Source: Lymantria dispar (lineage: Eukaryota > Arthropoda > Insecta > Lepidoptera > Erebidae). From it: a DNA stretch of 64,000 nt. This document shows positions 23,067 to 33,773 of the stretch, one piece after another; the stretch's first letter is position 1, and each line of letters begins with the position of its first letter. Below the pieces are notes generated by a model. The model had not been told where the DNA came from and made no database searches. It worked only from the letters and a program-made list of their open reading frames with translations. The DNA is taken from contig CM063462.1 in NCBI GenBank assembly GCA_032191425.1, forward strand, positions 137,186 to 201,185, written 5' to 3'. The position numbers and the translations under genes are program-made.

Positions 23067-23610
23067 CTAGTAACCCGCCCTCGCTATCTTCGCTATCTTC
23101 GGCAATATTCACTTAAATTACATACTATAAAAAGCATATTGATCTATAATAAATGCACAATTTATTTAAGGTACTTAATTGGATAAGGATTAATGCTGTA
23201 TTGTATAAAATCACTTAGTAAATAATCATTTTTAGTAGAGGATAAAAAATGGTTATGGTGGGTTATCCCTAAGAGATAGACATATGCCATCGTGGACTTT
23301 TTTGTTGAACTTTTTAAGATGGATAATACTGTAGTACATTATTTTGGTCTATCTCGTCTTCAGCCAACGTTTGCAATATAAGCGCAAAAAAAACGTGCTT
23401 ATTTACGACATCACATTAGAAACCTCTAAATTAATCAGCGTTTCTCTACTATATTATGCATGTATTATACATATAAACCTTCCTTAAGAATCATTCTATT
23501 TATTAAAAAAACTGCATCAAAATCCGTTGCGTAGTTTTAAAGATCTAAGCATACATAGAGACAGACAGACGGCGGATAGCGACTTTGTTTTATACTATGT
23601 AATGTAATGA
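23067..23610 (-). mobile_element. Helitron (544 bp) in the 3' non-coding part of copy A
   Basis: On the minus strand it begins TCATTACATTACATAG at 23610 and ends '...gcgagggcgggttaCTAG' at 23067 (host A and T complement at the borders). The start is followed by 'gtataaaacaaagtcgctatccgccgtctg', typical of lepidopteran Helitrons. The same insertion is at 34637-35183 in copy B. It lies downstream of the transposase stop codon and does not disturb the gene. Confidence 0.72.
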
Positions 23611-24910
23611 TAGAAAAACATAAAAATTGTGTCTCAACTACTCTTATTAATCTTTTAAAAAGAATCAACAGCTAGTTTCCAAAAATTCAACGTTATTGTT
23701 ATGCTGTAAATATTCAAGTTCAATAACAATTTCTCAACGTGGAACGTTTGTTGCAAAACATTTTGAAAATCGCGCTCTCTAGGTCATTCATCCGCCCCGT
23801 CGGATGTTACATTAAACTTTGGCGCTGCGGTCGCTCGAAATCGAGATCTCAGGCCAACAATCTACACCCTTAAGAGGGTGAAACTCAACGGTAAAGTCTG
23901 TATGGAAAGAAAAAAAAGTCTTTAGCCACTGTCTTCAAATTAAGCACAAATACTCTTTAATAAAAATAAATAAACACGTATTTCAGCGTTTGTTTATTTT
24001 CATCCTCTAAGGGTGTAAAATAGGTAGAAAAATGTCAGTTTACCGACATATCACAGAGCCGAAACTACTGAAGCCAGAAACATGAACTTTTGACATTAGT
24101 TTCTTTGCGTGACCTAGAAACCCACTTAGAAAAGATTATTTGAAATTCAACCCCCAAGGAGGTAAACCGTAGTAGTAAAGTTTGTATAGCGAGAAAAAAA
24201 TATCTTCATCGATTTTCATGAAATTCTCCACAAGCGCACTTTAATAAAAATAAATAAACACGTATTTCAGCATTTTTTTAATTTTCACCCTCTAAGGGTG
24301 TAAATAGGTATAAAGTAATTGGTTGTCTGACTCATCGACGCCGAGCAGAAACTACTGAAGCTAGAAGCATGCAATTTTGACCGTAATTTTATTTTGTGAC
24401 GTAGGGACCCATTAAGAAAGGATTTTTTGGAATTCATTCCCTAAGGAGTGACAAAAATCTTCATCGACTTTCTTTACATTTTGCATAAATACTTTCATTC
24501 ATCATTACTGTTCATTCATCATTTTTTTCATCATTTCAACCCTTATTCATCCCACTGTTGGGTTCGAGCCTCCTCCATTATGAGAGGGAAATTAACCAAC
24601 TACACCACACTAGTCAAACGTGTTGGCATAGGTTTTAGTTTTTCTTCTCTTGCATAGATGTTGTATGCTTATTATAATCTCTTAGTCGTCTCCTACCACA
24701 GCCACGGGTAAGAGAGCGGGTGGTGAATGGTATTCTTATTCCGTCATAACACGGAAAATACTCTTCAGTAAAAATGAATAAACAGCATTCGTCAATTTTT
24801 ACCCTCTAAGGGTACTAGGCGGGTAAGGTGACTGAAACCGAAGCGAAGCGAGGGCGGGTTGCTAGTTATAAATATTTGTATGATATATATATAATACGTG
24901 CAAATGAATT

Positions 24911-25856
24911 GTTAGTAGTTGTGTATGTTTAGTGAGTGAACGAGTAGGCGAGTGGTGCGCGTGAACGAGATGTAACTACATACGTGCATGTGTTGTGGTA
25001 AGTGTTGTTAGTAGTTGTGTATGTTTAGTGAGTGAACGAGTAGGCGAGTGGTGCGCGTGAACGAGATGTAACTACATACGTGCATGTGTTGTGGTAAGTG
25101 TTGTTAGTAGTTGTGTATGTTTAGTGAGTGAACGAGTAGGCGAGTGGTGCGCGTGAACGAGATGTAACTACATACGTGCATGTGTTGTGGTAAGTGTTGT
25201 TAGTAGTTGTGTATGTTTAGTGAGTGAACGAGTAGGCGAGTGGTGCGCGTGAACGAGATGTAACTACATACGTGCATGTGTTGTGGTAAGTGTTGTTAGT
25301 AGTTGTGTATGTTTAGTGAGTGAACGAGTAGGCGAGTGGTGCGCGTGAACGAGATGTAACTACATACGTGCATGTGTTGTGGTAAGTGTTGTTAGTAGTT
25401 GTGTATGTTTAGTGAGTGAACGAGTAGGCGAGTGGTGCGCGTGAACGAGATGTAACTACATACGTGCATGTGTTGTGGTAAGTGTTGTTAGTAGTTGTGT
25501 ATGTTTAGTGAGTGAACGAGTAGGCGAGTGGTGCGCGTGAACGAGATGTAACTACATACGTGCATGTGTTGTGGTAAGTGTTGTTAGTAGTTGTGTATGT
25601 TTAGTGAGTGAACGAGTAGGCGAGTGGTGCGCGTGAACGAGATGTAACTACATACGTGCATGTGTTGTGGTAAGTGTTGTTAGTAGTTGTGTATGTTTAG
25701 TGAGTGAACGAGTAGGCGAGTGGTGCGCGTGAACGAGATGTAACTACATACGTGCATGTGTTGTGGTAAGTGTTGTTAGTAGTTGTGTATGTTTAGTGAG
25801 TGAACGAGTAGGCGAGTGGTGCGCGTGAACGAGATGTAACTACATACGTGCATGTG
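24911..25856. repeat. 96-bp minisatellite, about 9.9 near-identical copies
   Basis: The unit starts at 24911, 25007, 25103, 25199, 25295, 25391, 25487, 25583, 25679 and 25775, always 96 bases apart. Each unit reads GTTAGTAGTTGTGTATG..., contains 'gtgagtgaacgagtaggcgag' and ends 'gtggtaagtgtt'. No differences were seen between full units. The unit length is a multiple of three, but stops in every frame rule out a repeat protein. The right end merges with the broken Helitron helicase through the shared word TGTTTAG. Confidence 0.95.
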
Positions 25857-25860
25857 TGTT

Positions 25861-26989
25861 TAGCGCTTCAAAACCCCCCTTATGCGCCATTGTGCTCTCG
25901 TCCCAAACTATGAGTTTACAATCACGCAGCACTTGGGCCGCATTACTCATTTGAGATATTGCACAGTGGAGTTTCCACATGGATAAGGTTTAGTGGCAGC
26001 TTGAAAGCAGCGTGAGCTGTCTTGCCTCCCTCCAACAGTGTAGCTGCGATTCCTGACGATGCGACAGCTAAGGCAATGCTACGATTACTCCTAACTTTTG
26101 CCAATAGCAAATTGATAAGGAATGTTTTACCAGTGCCACCAGGAGCATCCAGGAAAAAAATTTGCCCTATTCCTTTTTCAATATTGCCAAGGATCTTCTG
26201 GTAAACGTAAAGCTGTTCATCCGTCAGTAACTCCTCATTGCATGACACCACCTCTCCTAGGGCGCATAGATCATAATTGGTCTCCCTCAGATATTCTCTA
26301 TTGTCCAAAGTTGCTGCAGATCTTTTTGGCTGAGGTAATCCGTACTGTGCCAAGTTTTGTCCTGCTTGAGCTAATACTGCATCCTCAATCAAAATCAAAC
26401 ATCTGTTGTACACCTCGTCAGTGAGGTGTACAACAGATACACAATCTTGCAACTCTCTTTCCAGTTGCCGTTTAATGTCTTCTGAGAGACTCTCTTTGTA
26501 TTTCTCCCAAAGGCTTAAAGGATCAGAGAGTTGACAGAAAACTAACATTATTGTAAATAGCTCTCGCAATTTGAGAGGAGAATCGCATAATGCAGCTTCC
26601 TCTAAAGTGGTGTCCCAATGCTTGTCGTCTTCCAGCAGACCAAGTGCCTTACACGCAGATTGAAATGTTGGATGGAGGATACCATTCACAGTCTTTGAGT
26701 CCTCAAAGGATGTCGGTCCTCTAACCTCATGGAGCAAAAGGCGTACGTGGTAGCACTCGGTGTTGTTTGGATGAATCGTATAGACCCTGCCCAGAGCGTG
26801 CACTTTTTTCACTCCGGGCCAGCCCTCAACATCTTTCCCTTTTTTCCTCCTTGAAAATTTTTTGCTGTTCCAGACATAGTAAGAAGGGACTTCGGAGTAC
26901 TGCAGAGTTTTAGCGAAATTGTCTGTTTTGCAGATTTCAAAAAAGCCTAGGAGCGTTGTCTGTGGTGGATTATTTATCTTTTCTGACAA
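25861..26989 (-). pseudogene. Helitron PIF1-like helicase, truncated
   Basis: The open part 26989-25943 contains the pre-helicase region (NNPPQTTLLGFFEIC, YYVWN, FSRRKKG, RVYTIHPNNTECYHVRLLLHEVRGP, a region conserved in Helitrons). The nucleotide-binding motif DAPGGTGKTFL follows at about residues 281-291, then SSGIAATLLEGGKTAHAAFKLP. After CNISNE a stop occurs, but another frame continues with LRDCKLIVWDESTMAHKG, which contains the DE of motif II. A short indel near 25958 explains this. Motifs III-VI are lost at the junction with the minisatellite. A 16-bp inverted repeat at 26402-26439 falls in the SVVHLTDEVYNRC segment. The helicase would unwind donor DNA during rolling-circle transposition. 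This copy cannot. Confidence 0.85.
26402..26439. repeat. Perfect 16-bp inverted repeat inside Helitron coding sequence
   Basis: The arms ATCTGTTGTACACCTC (26402-26417) and GAGGTGTACAACAGAT (26424-26439) surround the loop GTCAGT. The frame is not broken. One arm may be a local inverted copy of the other. Confidence 0.8.
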
Positions 26990-28806
26990 ATTATTTGAGG
27001 TGAAGTATATTCGCTGACCGTTTTCAAGATGAACAGCGAGGTGTACGACAGGGGGAACCTTTCATGAATGGGGAAGCTTAAGATCCTCCAAACTGCTTCG
27101 GAACTGCTTATGTACCGGCCGCTTTCGTAGATTTTTACCTCATCTTTCTCATTCTCTAGAGTAAAGGCCGCTTGATCACTGCCTTTGTTCACGTACTTAC
27201 AAATATATTTGATAGATTTAACAGAATTGCAGTACTCCACATTAATATGAGCATTGAAAGTACGTGACAGGACAGGATTGTAAGGCACCACCCAGCGGTT
27301 GTCCAACTCTATTTCATTAATTTTTATTGTGTTACCACCGTCAGCTGGAGACCTCCTCCTATATTGCGGATATCCATCGTCTCCTGTCTGGGTGTCCTTG
27401 AGAAACGGTCGAGGGTACCTCTTACTGCAACTGCCATCTTTCATGCAGGGCGAGTTGTAATTTAAACTTCCGCAAGGACCATGTATCATACTGGCCTTCA
27501 CAATATCGTAGAGGAGAGGGTCTTGCTCAGGGTCAGGTATTTCTGCACTAATAACATTGTCGATCTTATCTGGGGTGATACGCTGCTCTAGCCATAGCAA
27601 GATGTGAATGTGAGGAAGATCCCGTTTTTGCCATTCTACCGAGTATATAAAGCAACGCATCCCCCCAAATAGATTGCCTTTGGTAAGAAGAGCCATCATC
27701 TTTTTCACCTTTAGGTGGAATACCCTAGCTATAATATCGTGGCGATCGTGTGACTTTTGGGCAGGTAAAAGTATATCTGTGATGTCTTTCCATCGGGGGT
27801 TACACGTAAATGTGATAAAAAGATCAGGACGACCGTACTGACGCACGTATGTCATAGCGTCTTGTGTACGCTCGTGCATATAGCGTGGTCCCCCGGTAAA
27901 AGATGACGGGAGCACCACCTTCTGACCTAGCTGCTGAACATCAACATCCTGCCTTCCTATGGCATCCCGCAAGTGTATATAACTGTCAGCCCTCAGCTGC
28001 GCCTGGTTGTTCCTGATATAGGTCAACCTTTCCGTCTCTATTTTGGCGTACATGTCCACTAAAAACTGACTAAAAAGGAAACGGAAATACACCAAGTGAT
28101 TATCTTCTCCTTGTCTAATCATTATACGAAAAGAATAGAACCTTGCAGCTGAAATTGTATTTTTAAGTATTAATTTGGTCTCAGGATCACGCTGAGGTAA
28201 AGAAATGGAGTACCCATCCTCGCCACGGCAAAACAAAAGCGGATAATGCAGGGCGTCATACGAACGGTGAATCTCGCTAATGCGCTGCAATGAATTATCG
28301 TGGCTCTCAAGGATAATGTCTCGTTTCTCAAATTGCCGACCAACTATTACTAATGCCACCTCATTTGACGTAGGAGCATTAAAACAACCCCTGTGACTCT
28401 CCGGCGGTTTCTTCTCAGCATTAATGACTACTTTAAATGGTTTAGACGTTTCAGGCACCTTGTCCAGGGCGATCTTCAAGTCTCTTACATAAGTATTAAA
28501 CGTATGTATCATTCTCTGCAGTTGCTTGACTAAGCCGGGTTTTACTTCGGGAAAGATACTGCACCTCAATTGTACTTCCCTGTCATCTTCGCCAACAAAA
28601 TATATTTGTAAAAATTGTGGTTCCTTTTGAGGAGCTGGCAGCAAGCTTCCCACCAAATGGTATACCTGGCCCTGAACTTTAAAAGTTGGCATAAAACCGT
28701 CTTTTATTATCTGTTTTGCTCCGAAAGAAGTCATTTGAAAACATCTATTATATTTACGAATACGGTTCATGAAATGGTCGTGTTCTGGATGTATATCCAT
28801 TATCAA
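26974..28806 (-). pseudogene. Helitron Rep (HUH endonuclease) region
   Basis: About 600 residues are open. The N-terminal part has FMNRIRKYNRCFQMTSFGA and is of the Helitron-like N family. Further on come SSFTGGPRYM, GRPDLFITFTCNPRW and the HUH pair in LPHIHILLWL (His399 and His401). GPCG...SPCMKDG.CSKRYPRPF follows, and the two-tyrosine helix SIKYICKYVNKG (Tyr534 and Tyr538). The Rep domain nicks and joins single strands at Helitron ends. The frame is lost at a run of five C on the minus strand (about 27051-27055) after FPIHERFP; the alternative frame continues VVHLAVHLENGQRIYF into the helicase region. The upstream join to the OTU part is also frameshifted near 28815. The catalytic residues themselves are intact, so decay is recent. 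Confidence 0.88.
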
Positions 28807-29816
28807 ACTGTAGAGAGGCTCGGTAGCGGTTCATAAGGCGGGAGCTGCACCTTACCAGCACTGCAGCACATGCCGGGTGGCTCCTCCTTCCACTTGAGAG
28901 CATTACACCAATGGCACTTGTTGTTCATGGCACCCAAGGATACAGTACTGTCCGTCTCATACTCTATATCAAGATCATAGGCCATGCCGGAGTGAGCCTT
29001 GGTTTTCCAGGAGCGTCCTTTCCTTTGTACTCGTCTTCCAGGATTATTTTGCTCATAAAGAGACTGTGCCGGCCTGTGTACCTCAGGGTGAGTTTTCTGG
29101 TATCTGGCCACGGCAGCACGGTGAACTGCTGGGTTTGTTTGCGCATATTTTTTTGAAGCGTTTTGAATTTGTTTTTTCCGAGTAGCGTCGGTGCATCTGG
29201 CACGACGTTTCTTGGAGCATTTAGTAGGAAAGATAAGAGATTGATACTGAGATACGTCATGATCTGGTTCTAATATGGGCGGTGAATTAGTAGGCACTTC
29301 ATTTCTTCTCGTAGTAATCTTCTTTGCAACGACAGAGAGAAGTGAAGAAGGGGAGGCGGTCTCGGCCATTGTCACAGTCACTTCACTACGGACGTAAACA
29401 TCGAAATGGCCACATGACAGATCATGTGTAAAGCGTAGTCGTCCCACAGGGTTACCTGTAGTACCAAAACTCATATACAGTTCACCGTTTCGGTAAACTT
29501 CAAAGACCCATGGAAAGAGTTGCCCTGCCGCTTCCAGCTCACATAAACTACCATAAGTAAAATGGCGTGACATGTCAATGCGGTATTCAGCGTCACTGAA
29601 GTAATTGTCCCCGTTACTGTCATGTGACATAATGGCAAACGATTCCCAGTTGTCCACCACATAGTCTACGATTTGCTCGCGCACCTCCCTGGCCATCACC
29701 TGTGTATCATACAATATATAGGAGATGGCCCGAAACAGACAGGCTCCGTCTCCAATTATAGGAACTACGGTGTGAGGGATCATAGCCCCATCAATTTGCA
29801 ATGTTTCAACAGTCAT
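28803..29816 (-). pseudogene. Helitron N-terminal part with OTU cysteine-protease domain
   Basis: The first ATG is at 29816 (MTVETLQIDGAMIPH); upstream the frame is open only from a TTG. The OTU signature is PIIGDGACLFRAISYIL, with catalytic-type Asp23 and Cys26. The matching His lies in LSCGHFDVYV, His137. A basic linker then repeats the pattern Y(A/Q)(Q/K)T(N/H)P-(A/E)VHR, a short Helitron-associated repeat. The end CHWCNALKWKEEPPGMCC, then KVQLPPYEPLPSL, is the zinc-binding stretch normally found just before the Helitron-like N domain. The frame breaks after PLPSL at a CTCT repeat (about 28815); a 2-base difference restores LYSLIMDIHPEH. OTU enzymes remove ubiquitin-type modifiers. Their role in Helitrons is not established here. 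Confidence 0.82.
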
Positions 29817-30521
29817 TGTGATAGATAATAAACAAAATCTACTCAAATAACGAACAAAAACTATGTACTTAAGTTATGCACTTACATATTTAAGCTAATT
29901 AAATAGTATTATAAACAAAATGAAAGTAAAATAAAATCAAAAAATATATTGTAAAATGATTAGAAAAGAAAAGCAATTGGAAAATTTTTTTTTTAAAGAT
30001 AACAAAGAACTTTGTGAAAAATAAGAATACTTTGAAAATTAATTTGAAAAAAAAAATTAAATATATAGTATTATAAAGTTAATGAAAGAAAAAAAAAACA
30101 GAAAAATATTCGAAAATGATTAAGAAAAAACAATTTGAAAAAGAATAGTTTTTTTTTTAAATATTAGCAAAACAATTTGCAAAAGATAAGAATATTTTGA
30201 AAAGCAAAGTTATGCACTAAGGAATCAAGGTAATTAAAATAGTAGTATCATAAACTTAATAAAAGTAAAAAAAAATGGGAATCAATATTTGGAAATGATT
30301 AGAAAAGCAATTTGGAAAAGAATAGATTTTTTTGGAAAAGATTAGCAAAACAATTTTTAAAAGATAAGAAAGAATATTTTGAAAAGCAAAGAATTGTGCT
30401 GAAAAGCACAGTTTTTAAAAGATAGTGTTGCACTGAAAAGTACAGTATACTTGTATGGTATAATCTATCGCAGCGTTTGCGCTGGACGTGTTATTAAGAC
30501 CAAGGTTGCAATTATAATGTG
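29817..30521. other. Very AT-rich spacer with recurring A/T-rich words
   Basis: Words such as 'agaaaagcaatttggaaaag', 'gattagcaaaacaatttt' and 'aaaagataagaa' recur two to three times between 29930 and 30420, so this is a diverged tandem array of about 110-120 bases. It probably belongs to the upstream part of the Helitron. No open frame and no clear TC terminus. Confidence 0.45.
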
Positions 30522-30531
30522 TGGGGCCGTG

Positions 30532-30895
30532 TTTTTTTTTTTTTTTTTTTTTGTGTGTGTACAGCTGTTGGCCGCAGATGGCCTTGACAGCTTGACGCGG
30601 ACTATGGGTGAGCGCTGAGGGCTCTCAACCCGGAGAAAAGTATGCTAAGCGACATCGCCCAAGGGCTCCCCCTGTGGGGAACGGACCTCGGCTTGGGGCG
30701 TCGCTGGAGGCAAAGTGGGCGTGCCCACGTTTTTAGTAGTGACTTTTGCGCGGCGCGGTTTCGCACCTCGACGGCGAGGGCGGAACCGCGGATATTTATT
30801 TGTTAAGGCCTCGCGGGCCGTGTAGGCTCTTTGTTGAGCGAGTGTGATATTGTCGTCCTCTTCGTCGAGGACGTGACGAGGACGTCGGATGGATA
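30532..30895 (-). mobile_element. 5'-truncated LINE 3' end with possible 10-bp target duplication
   Basis: A T-run at 30532-30552 is the poly(A) tail of a minus-strand insertion. The direct repeat TGGGGCCGTG occurs immediately outside the tail (30522-30531) and again at 30896-30905. The body includes the end of an Arg/Pro-rich frame (RFRPRRRGAKPRRAK... to EPLGDVA, stop at 30645) and a 3' UTR with 'gggtgagcgctgagggctctcaaccc'. That 3' UTR motif recurs in a second copy at 41300-41340, also next to a T-run. The clade is not identified. Confidence 0.6.
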
Positions 30896-30905
30896 TGGGG
30901 CCGTG

Positions 30906-31209
30906 CCGCCTCGCGCTGCTTATATACCCTCCGAGCTCCGGGGAGATTGGCGTGCGCGACTTTTTCATTATTGCTGAAGCTACTTAAGGAAACCACGAAA
31001 AAATAATAAATATCCGAATATTAGTTTTAATATACGGTGAAAAAACTTGTTCAAATACGAATAAAATGCAAAATTGTGTTTTTCGCATATATAATTATTA
31101 TTATAGTCAAACATTTCGTTGAAGTCAAACACTTTCATAGACTAATACGATAATTTTGTTTAACAATAGCATCAACCTTGTGTGATAGATACGTATTCAA
31201 TCAAGTTTT
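30906..31209. other. GC-rich patch with TATA-like motif, then AT-rich DNA
   Basis: On the minus strand 'ggagggTATATAAGcagcg' (about 30915-30935) lies roughly 30 bases upstream of the LINE junction and its target duplication. That is the spacing of a TATA box to a start site, but no gene can be linked to it. The remainder is AT-rich and featureless. Confidence 0.35.
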
Positions 31210-32723
31210 TTTTTTAGTGTAGGCACCTGCCAAAAGTAACGAAAGCAAAACTTAGTTTTATGACTTAAAAGCAACGATTTCCCTCCTATTTCGAGGTGAT
31301 TTCGAAAAATCCAAAAAAAAAAAAAAAAAAAAACTGAAGCCTGATCAAAATTACCTACTTACATTAAAGTATTTAATAATTAAAGTAACGGTGATAGGCA
31401 ACTTCAAAGCGAAAATATAAATCCATTTTATTACCGTTCCCTTGGCAATTTCGAAAAATCCCGTCTTATTCCTTGCCTACTTCATAATGGGGAAATAATT
31501 TTATACACTTATTATACTTAACAATAGCTACGAAAGAAAAAACAAACAATATAACTTTTAAGCAAGGATTTTCATCATATTCCGAGGGATTTTCAAAAAG
31601 CCCTAAAAATGGTTTTTAGTTATCGTAATAACCTACTTTTAAGCTGAATTTTAAGTCTCTAATAAATAAAGTTACAGAAATAGGGCAACTTTAAGGGTGT
31701 AGATCGTGAAAATCACCGAAAAGAGTGTTACGATTTTTCATATTTAACCTATTTACATATGATTGATATCAATGATAATTTGTATATATTACAATCAAAG
31801 ACCAATAAGTATGTTCATGCTTATATTAAACTCTTAAACCTAATAGTTGTTATATAATAAACGTCAACAAACGCACAAAATTGAGTAAAAATGCAAAAAC
31901 ATGACTTCGTATTTTTCAGATTTAACCCCATAAATCAACACAAATTGATAAAAAGAAACACTTTTTGAACACTGAAGAAACCAATAAGTATAGCTGTATA
32001 CTTCTTTTTATACCTTTACAAACAAAGACTTCCTCTTTTAAAGCCCTAAAATCTAGATATATTTTAAGGTAAATTTTTCATACAAAAATGTATGGGTAAA
32101 ACGTTCGTTTCATTCGTGCAATCTCGGTGGTCAAAAGCGGCAGTTCCTTTCTGTAAGTGAACGCGACACCACGCTTGTCGGCTGCAGACAGCAGAATTAC
32201 GTATTGTGAATTTGTGTTTTTTGTAAAAAATTGTAAGTATAACATTTTTATAATTAATTTATTTTCAGTTATTAGAAAGTATCGATATAATGAATGTCTG
32301 AAAGAAAACCATGATGGAACTAGATATAAATCGTAAAAAATACAATATCTACACTAATAGGTATTATAAAGAGGAAAGATTTGGATTTTTGTATGTAACG
32401 AATAAACTCAAAAAGTACTGGACCGATTTTAATAATTCTTTTATCATTCGAAAGCTACATTATCACTGAGTAACATAGGCTATTTTTTTCGCAGGACTGA
32501 TTGAATTTGAGTGTCATGCCAGGGAAAAGAAAGTTTTGTACGCATTATAAAAATATGAAAGCCAAAAGATCTCGGAATAAAATGTAAGTTCCTCCCTACT
32601 TATTTATTATCGCATTTGAACAGGGTACATTACAAAGCTAATACAATATGTCATATGATTTAGATCGCCCGATTCAGACATATACCTACAATAACATGTA
32701 AATATTGGTTTGTATTATCTATA

Positions 32724-32823
32724 TCTATACTGATAAATAAAATTGAAGTATCTGTATGTAATATCAAAATAATAGGATTTTTAAAAAAAAAAAAGGCGAT
32801 ACGGAGTTCGCCGGGTCGGCTAG
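32724..32823 (+). mobile_element. Mini-Helitron (100 bp) in copy B
   Basis: Same insertion as 19116-19216 in copy A: it starts TCTATACTGATAAATAAAAT and ends 'gttcgccgggtcggCTAG' before T. It differs by one base in the A-run length and a few substitutions. Confidence 0.8.
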
Positions 32824-33773
32824 TATTGTCTAAATATCAAAATGTGAAAGTAGGTAGGCGACAGCGCAACTTGGTCGACATACCTATACCGCCAAACAGA
32901 CGCGAGGCGCCTAGCGCCTGGCTTAGGGTTGTACAAAATAAATAAAAAGTGGATAATATTGATGAATAATATTTCCAGTATTGAAAATAAAGAAAACCTT
33001 GGGGCCGAGACTGAGCAACAATGCTACGCGTTGTATAGAGGTAAGTTGTTATACGTAATTCTTGTAGACTTGTTACATAAATAAACAAACTACTTAGTTA
33101 GTGATGGGCGAAGACAAAATCTCAATACCTACCTATAGATTTTTTCTTGCAATATTTATTATTTTCATCGAGAGACAAACACCTTAGTACCGAAATACTT
33201 CTCAATTACTTTCTCAAAAGAAAATTTACGTTCAAATAGGTGACGTCATAAAAAACAATACCTAATGCGTAAAGAAATTATAATTTCTATTCATCAGGAA
33301 CCTAATATTGTATTAAATTCTTTTGCATTTTTTTAAATTTTTAATTATTTTTTATAAAAAAAATCAAGCCATTATCTTTCTTTACAGGAACTAGTTATTG
33401 AAAACGACCAAGAGGGAAAGGTGGATGAAATGGAAGTTGGGCGTAGAGTTGTAGACGTTTCTTTTTTTTTTAAAGCTCTTCAGGCCATAGGGGACCACGG
33501 TCCAATGGATTGTAAGTTAAGTTACCTCAGTATAATAGGTGAAGTAAAAGTTGGTCTGGACTCAAAACTCATCATGAAATGTAGTATGTGTAGTATGAAA
33601 TTTACTGTGTGTTTGATTGAAAAGAAAGAAGATAGAATGGAAGTGAATCATCAAATTGTATCTGGTATCATATCATCTGGTGGGAGCTACTATCAGTTAA
33701 AAACATTAACTGCCGCAGTAGCCCTACCAATCATGTCACCTTCATTATACAATGAAATTAATAATACGGTTTG

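Larger units (their letters stand above)
18085..23879 (+). mobile_element. Complete TTAA-inserting DNA transposon with DDE/YqaJ transposase (copy A)
   Basis: The element is 5795 bp. Its ends are inverted copies of GGGTGTAGAT(C/T)G and it is flanked by TTAA at 18081-18084 and 23880-23883. The related Helitron without the insertion reads (inverted) 'gaaattccacccctaagggggtgaaac' around 13815-13840, so the host sequence matches on both sides and only TTAA is doubled. It encodes one spliced transposase gene (18907-22138). It carries two later Helitrons at 19116-19216 and 23067-23610, both also present in copy B. TTAA duplication is known for piggyBac, Kolobok and Sola3 groups. The protein is Mutator-like and not piggyBac, so Kolobok-like is the best guess and is unproven. 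Confidence 0.9.
17782..24865 (+). mobile_element. Helitron (about 1.3 kb of its own) split by a 5.8-kb DNA transposon
   Basis: It begins TCTATATAAATATATG at 17782 after a host A and ends 'cgaagcgaagcgagggcgggttgCTAG' at 24865 before a host T. It is the inverted paralogue of the 1329-bp Helitron at 12814-14142. After removing the inserted transposon (18085-23879 plus one TTAA), the two align throughout, including the 280-base internal modules and the embedded RTE/SINE-like block (24530-24760). Direction + follows the TC-to-CTAG convention. It has no coding capacity of its own. Confidence 0.85.
25857..29990 (-). mobile_element. Broken autonomous Helitron encoding OTU + Rep + helicase
   Basis: A minus-strand coding block reading OTU protease, Helitron N-terminal region, HUH Rep and PIF1-like helicase, all originally one protein judging from frame continuity of conserved words. 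At least three small indels (about 28815, 27054 and 25958) break it. The 3' part, including the rest of the helicase and the CTAG end, is gone: the sequence stops after helicase motif II at 25861 and the 96-bp array begins. The 5' TC end could not be located. The right limit given is nominal, within AT-rich DNA. Confidence 0.8.

Noticed and set aside
18085..23879. piggyBac element because of TTAA duplications
   Set aside because: The termini and the protein do not match piggyBac; the core is Mutator-like with a Cys/His insert and a YqaJ domain.
24911..25856. CRISPR array or repeat-protein gene
   Set aside because: Contiguous 96-bp units without spacers, and stop codons in all frames.
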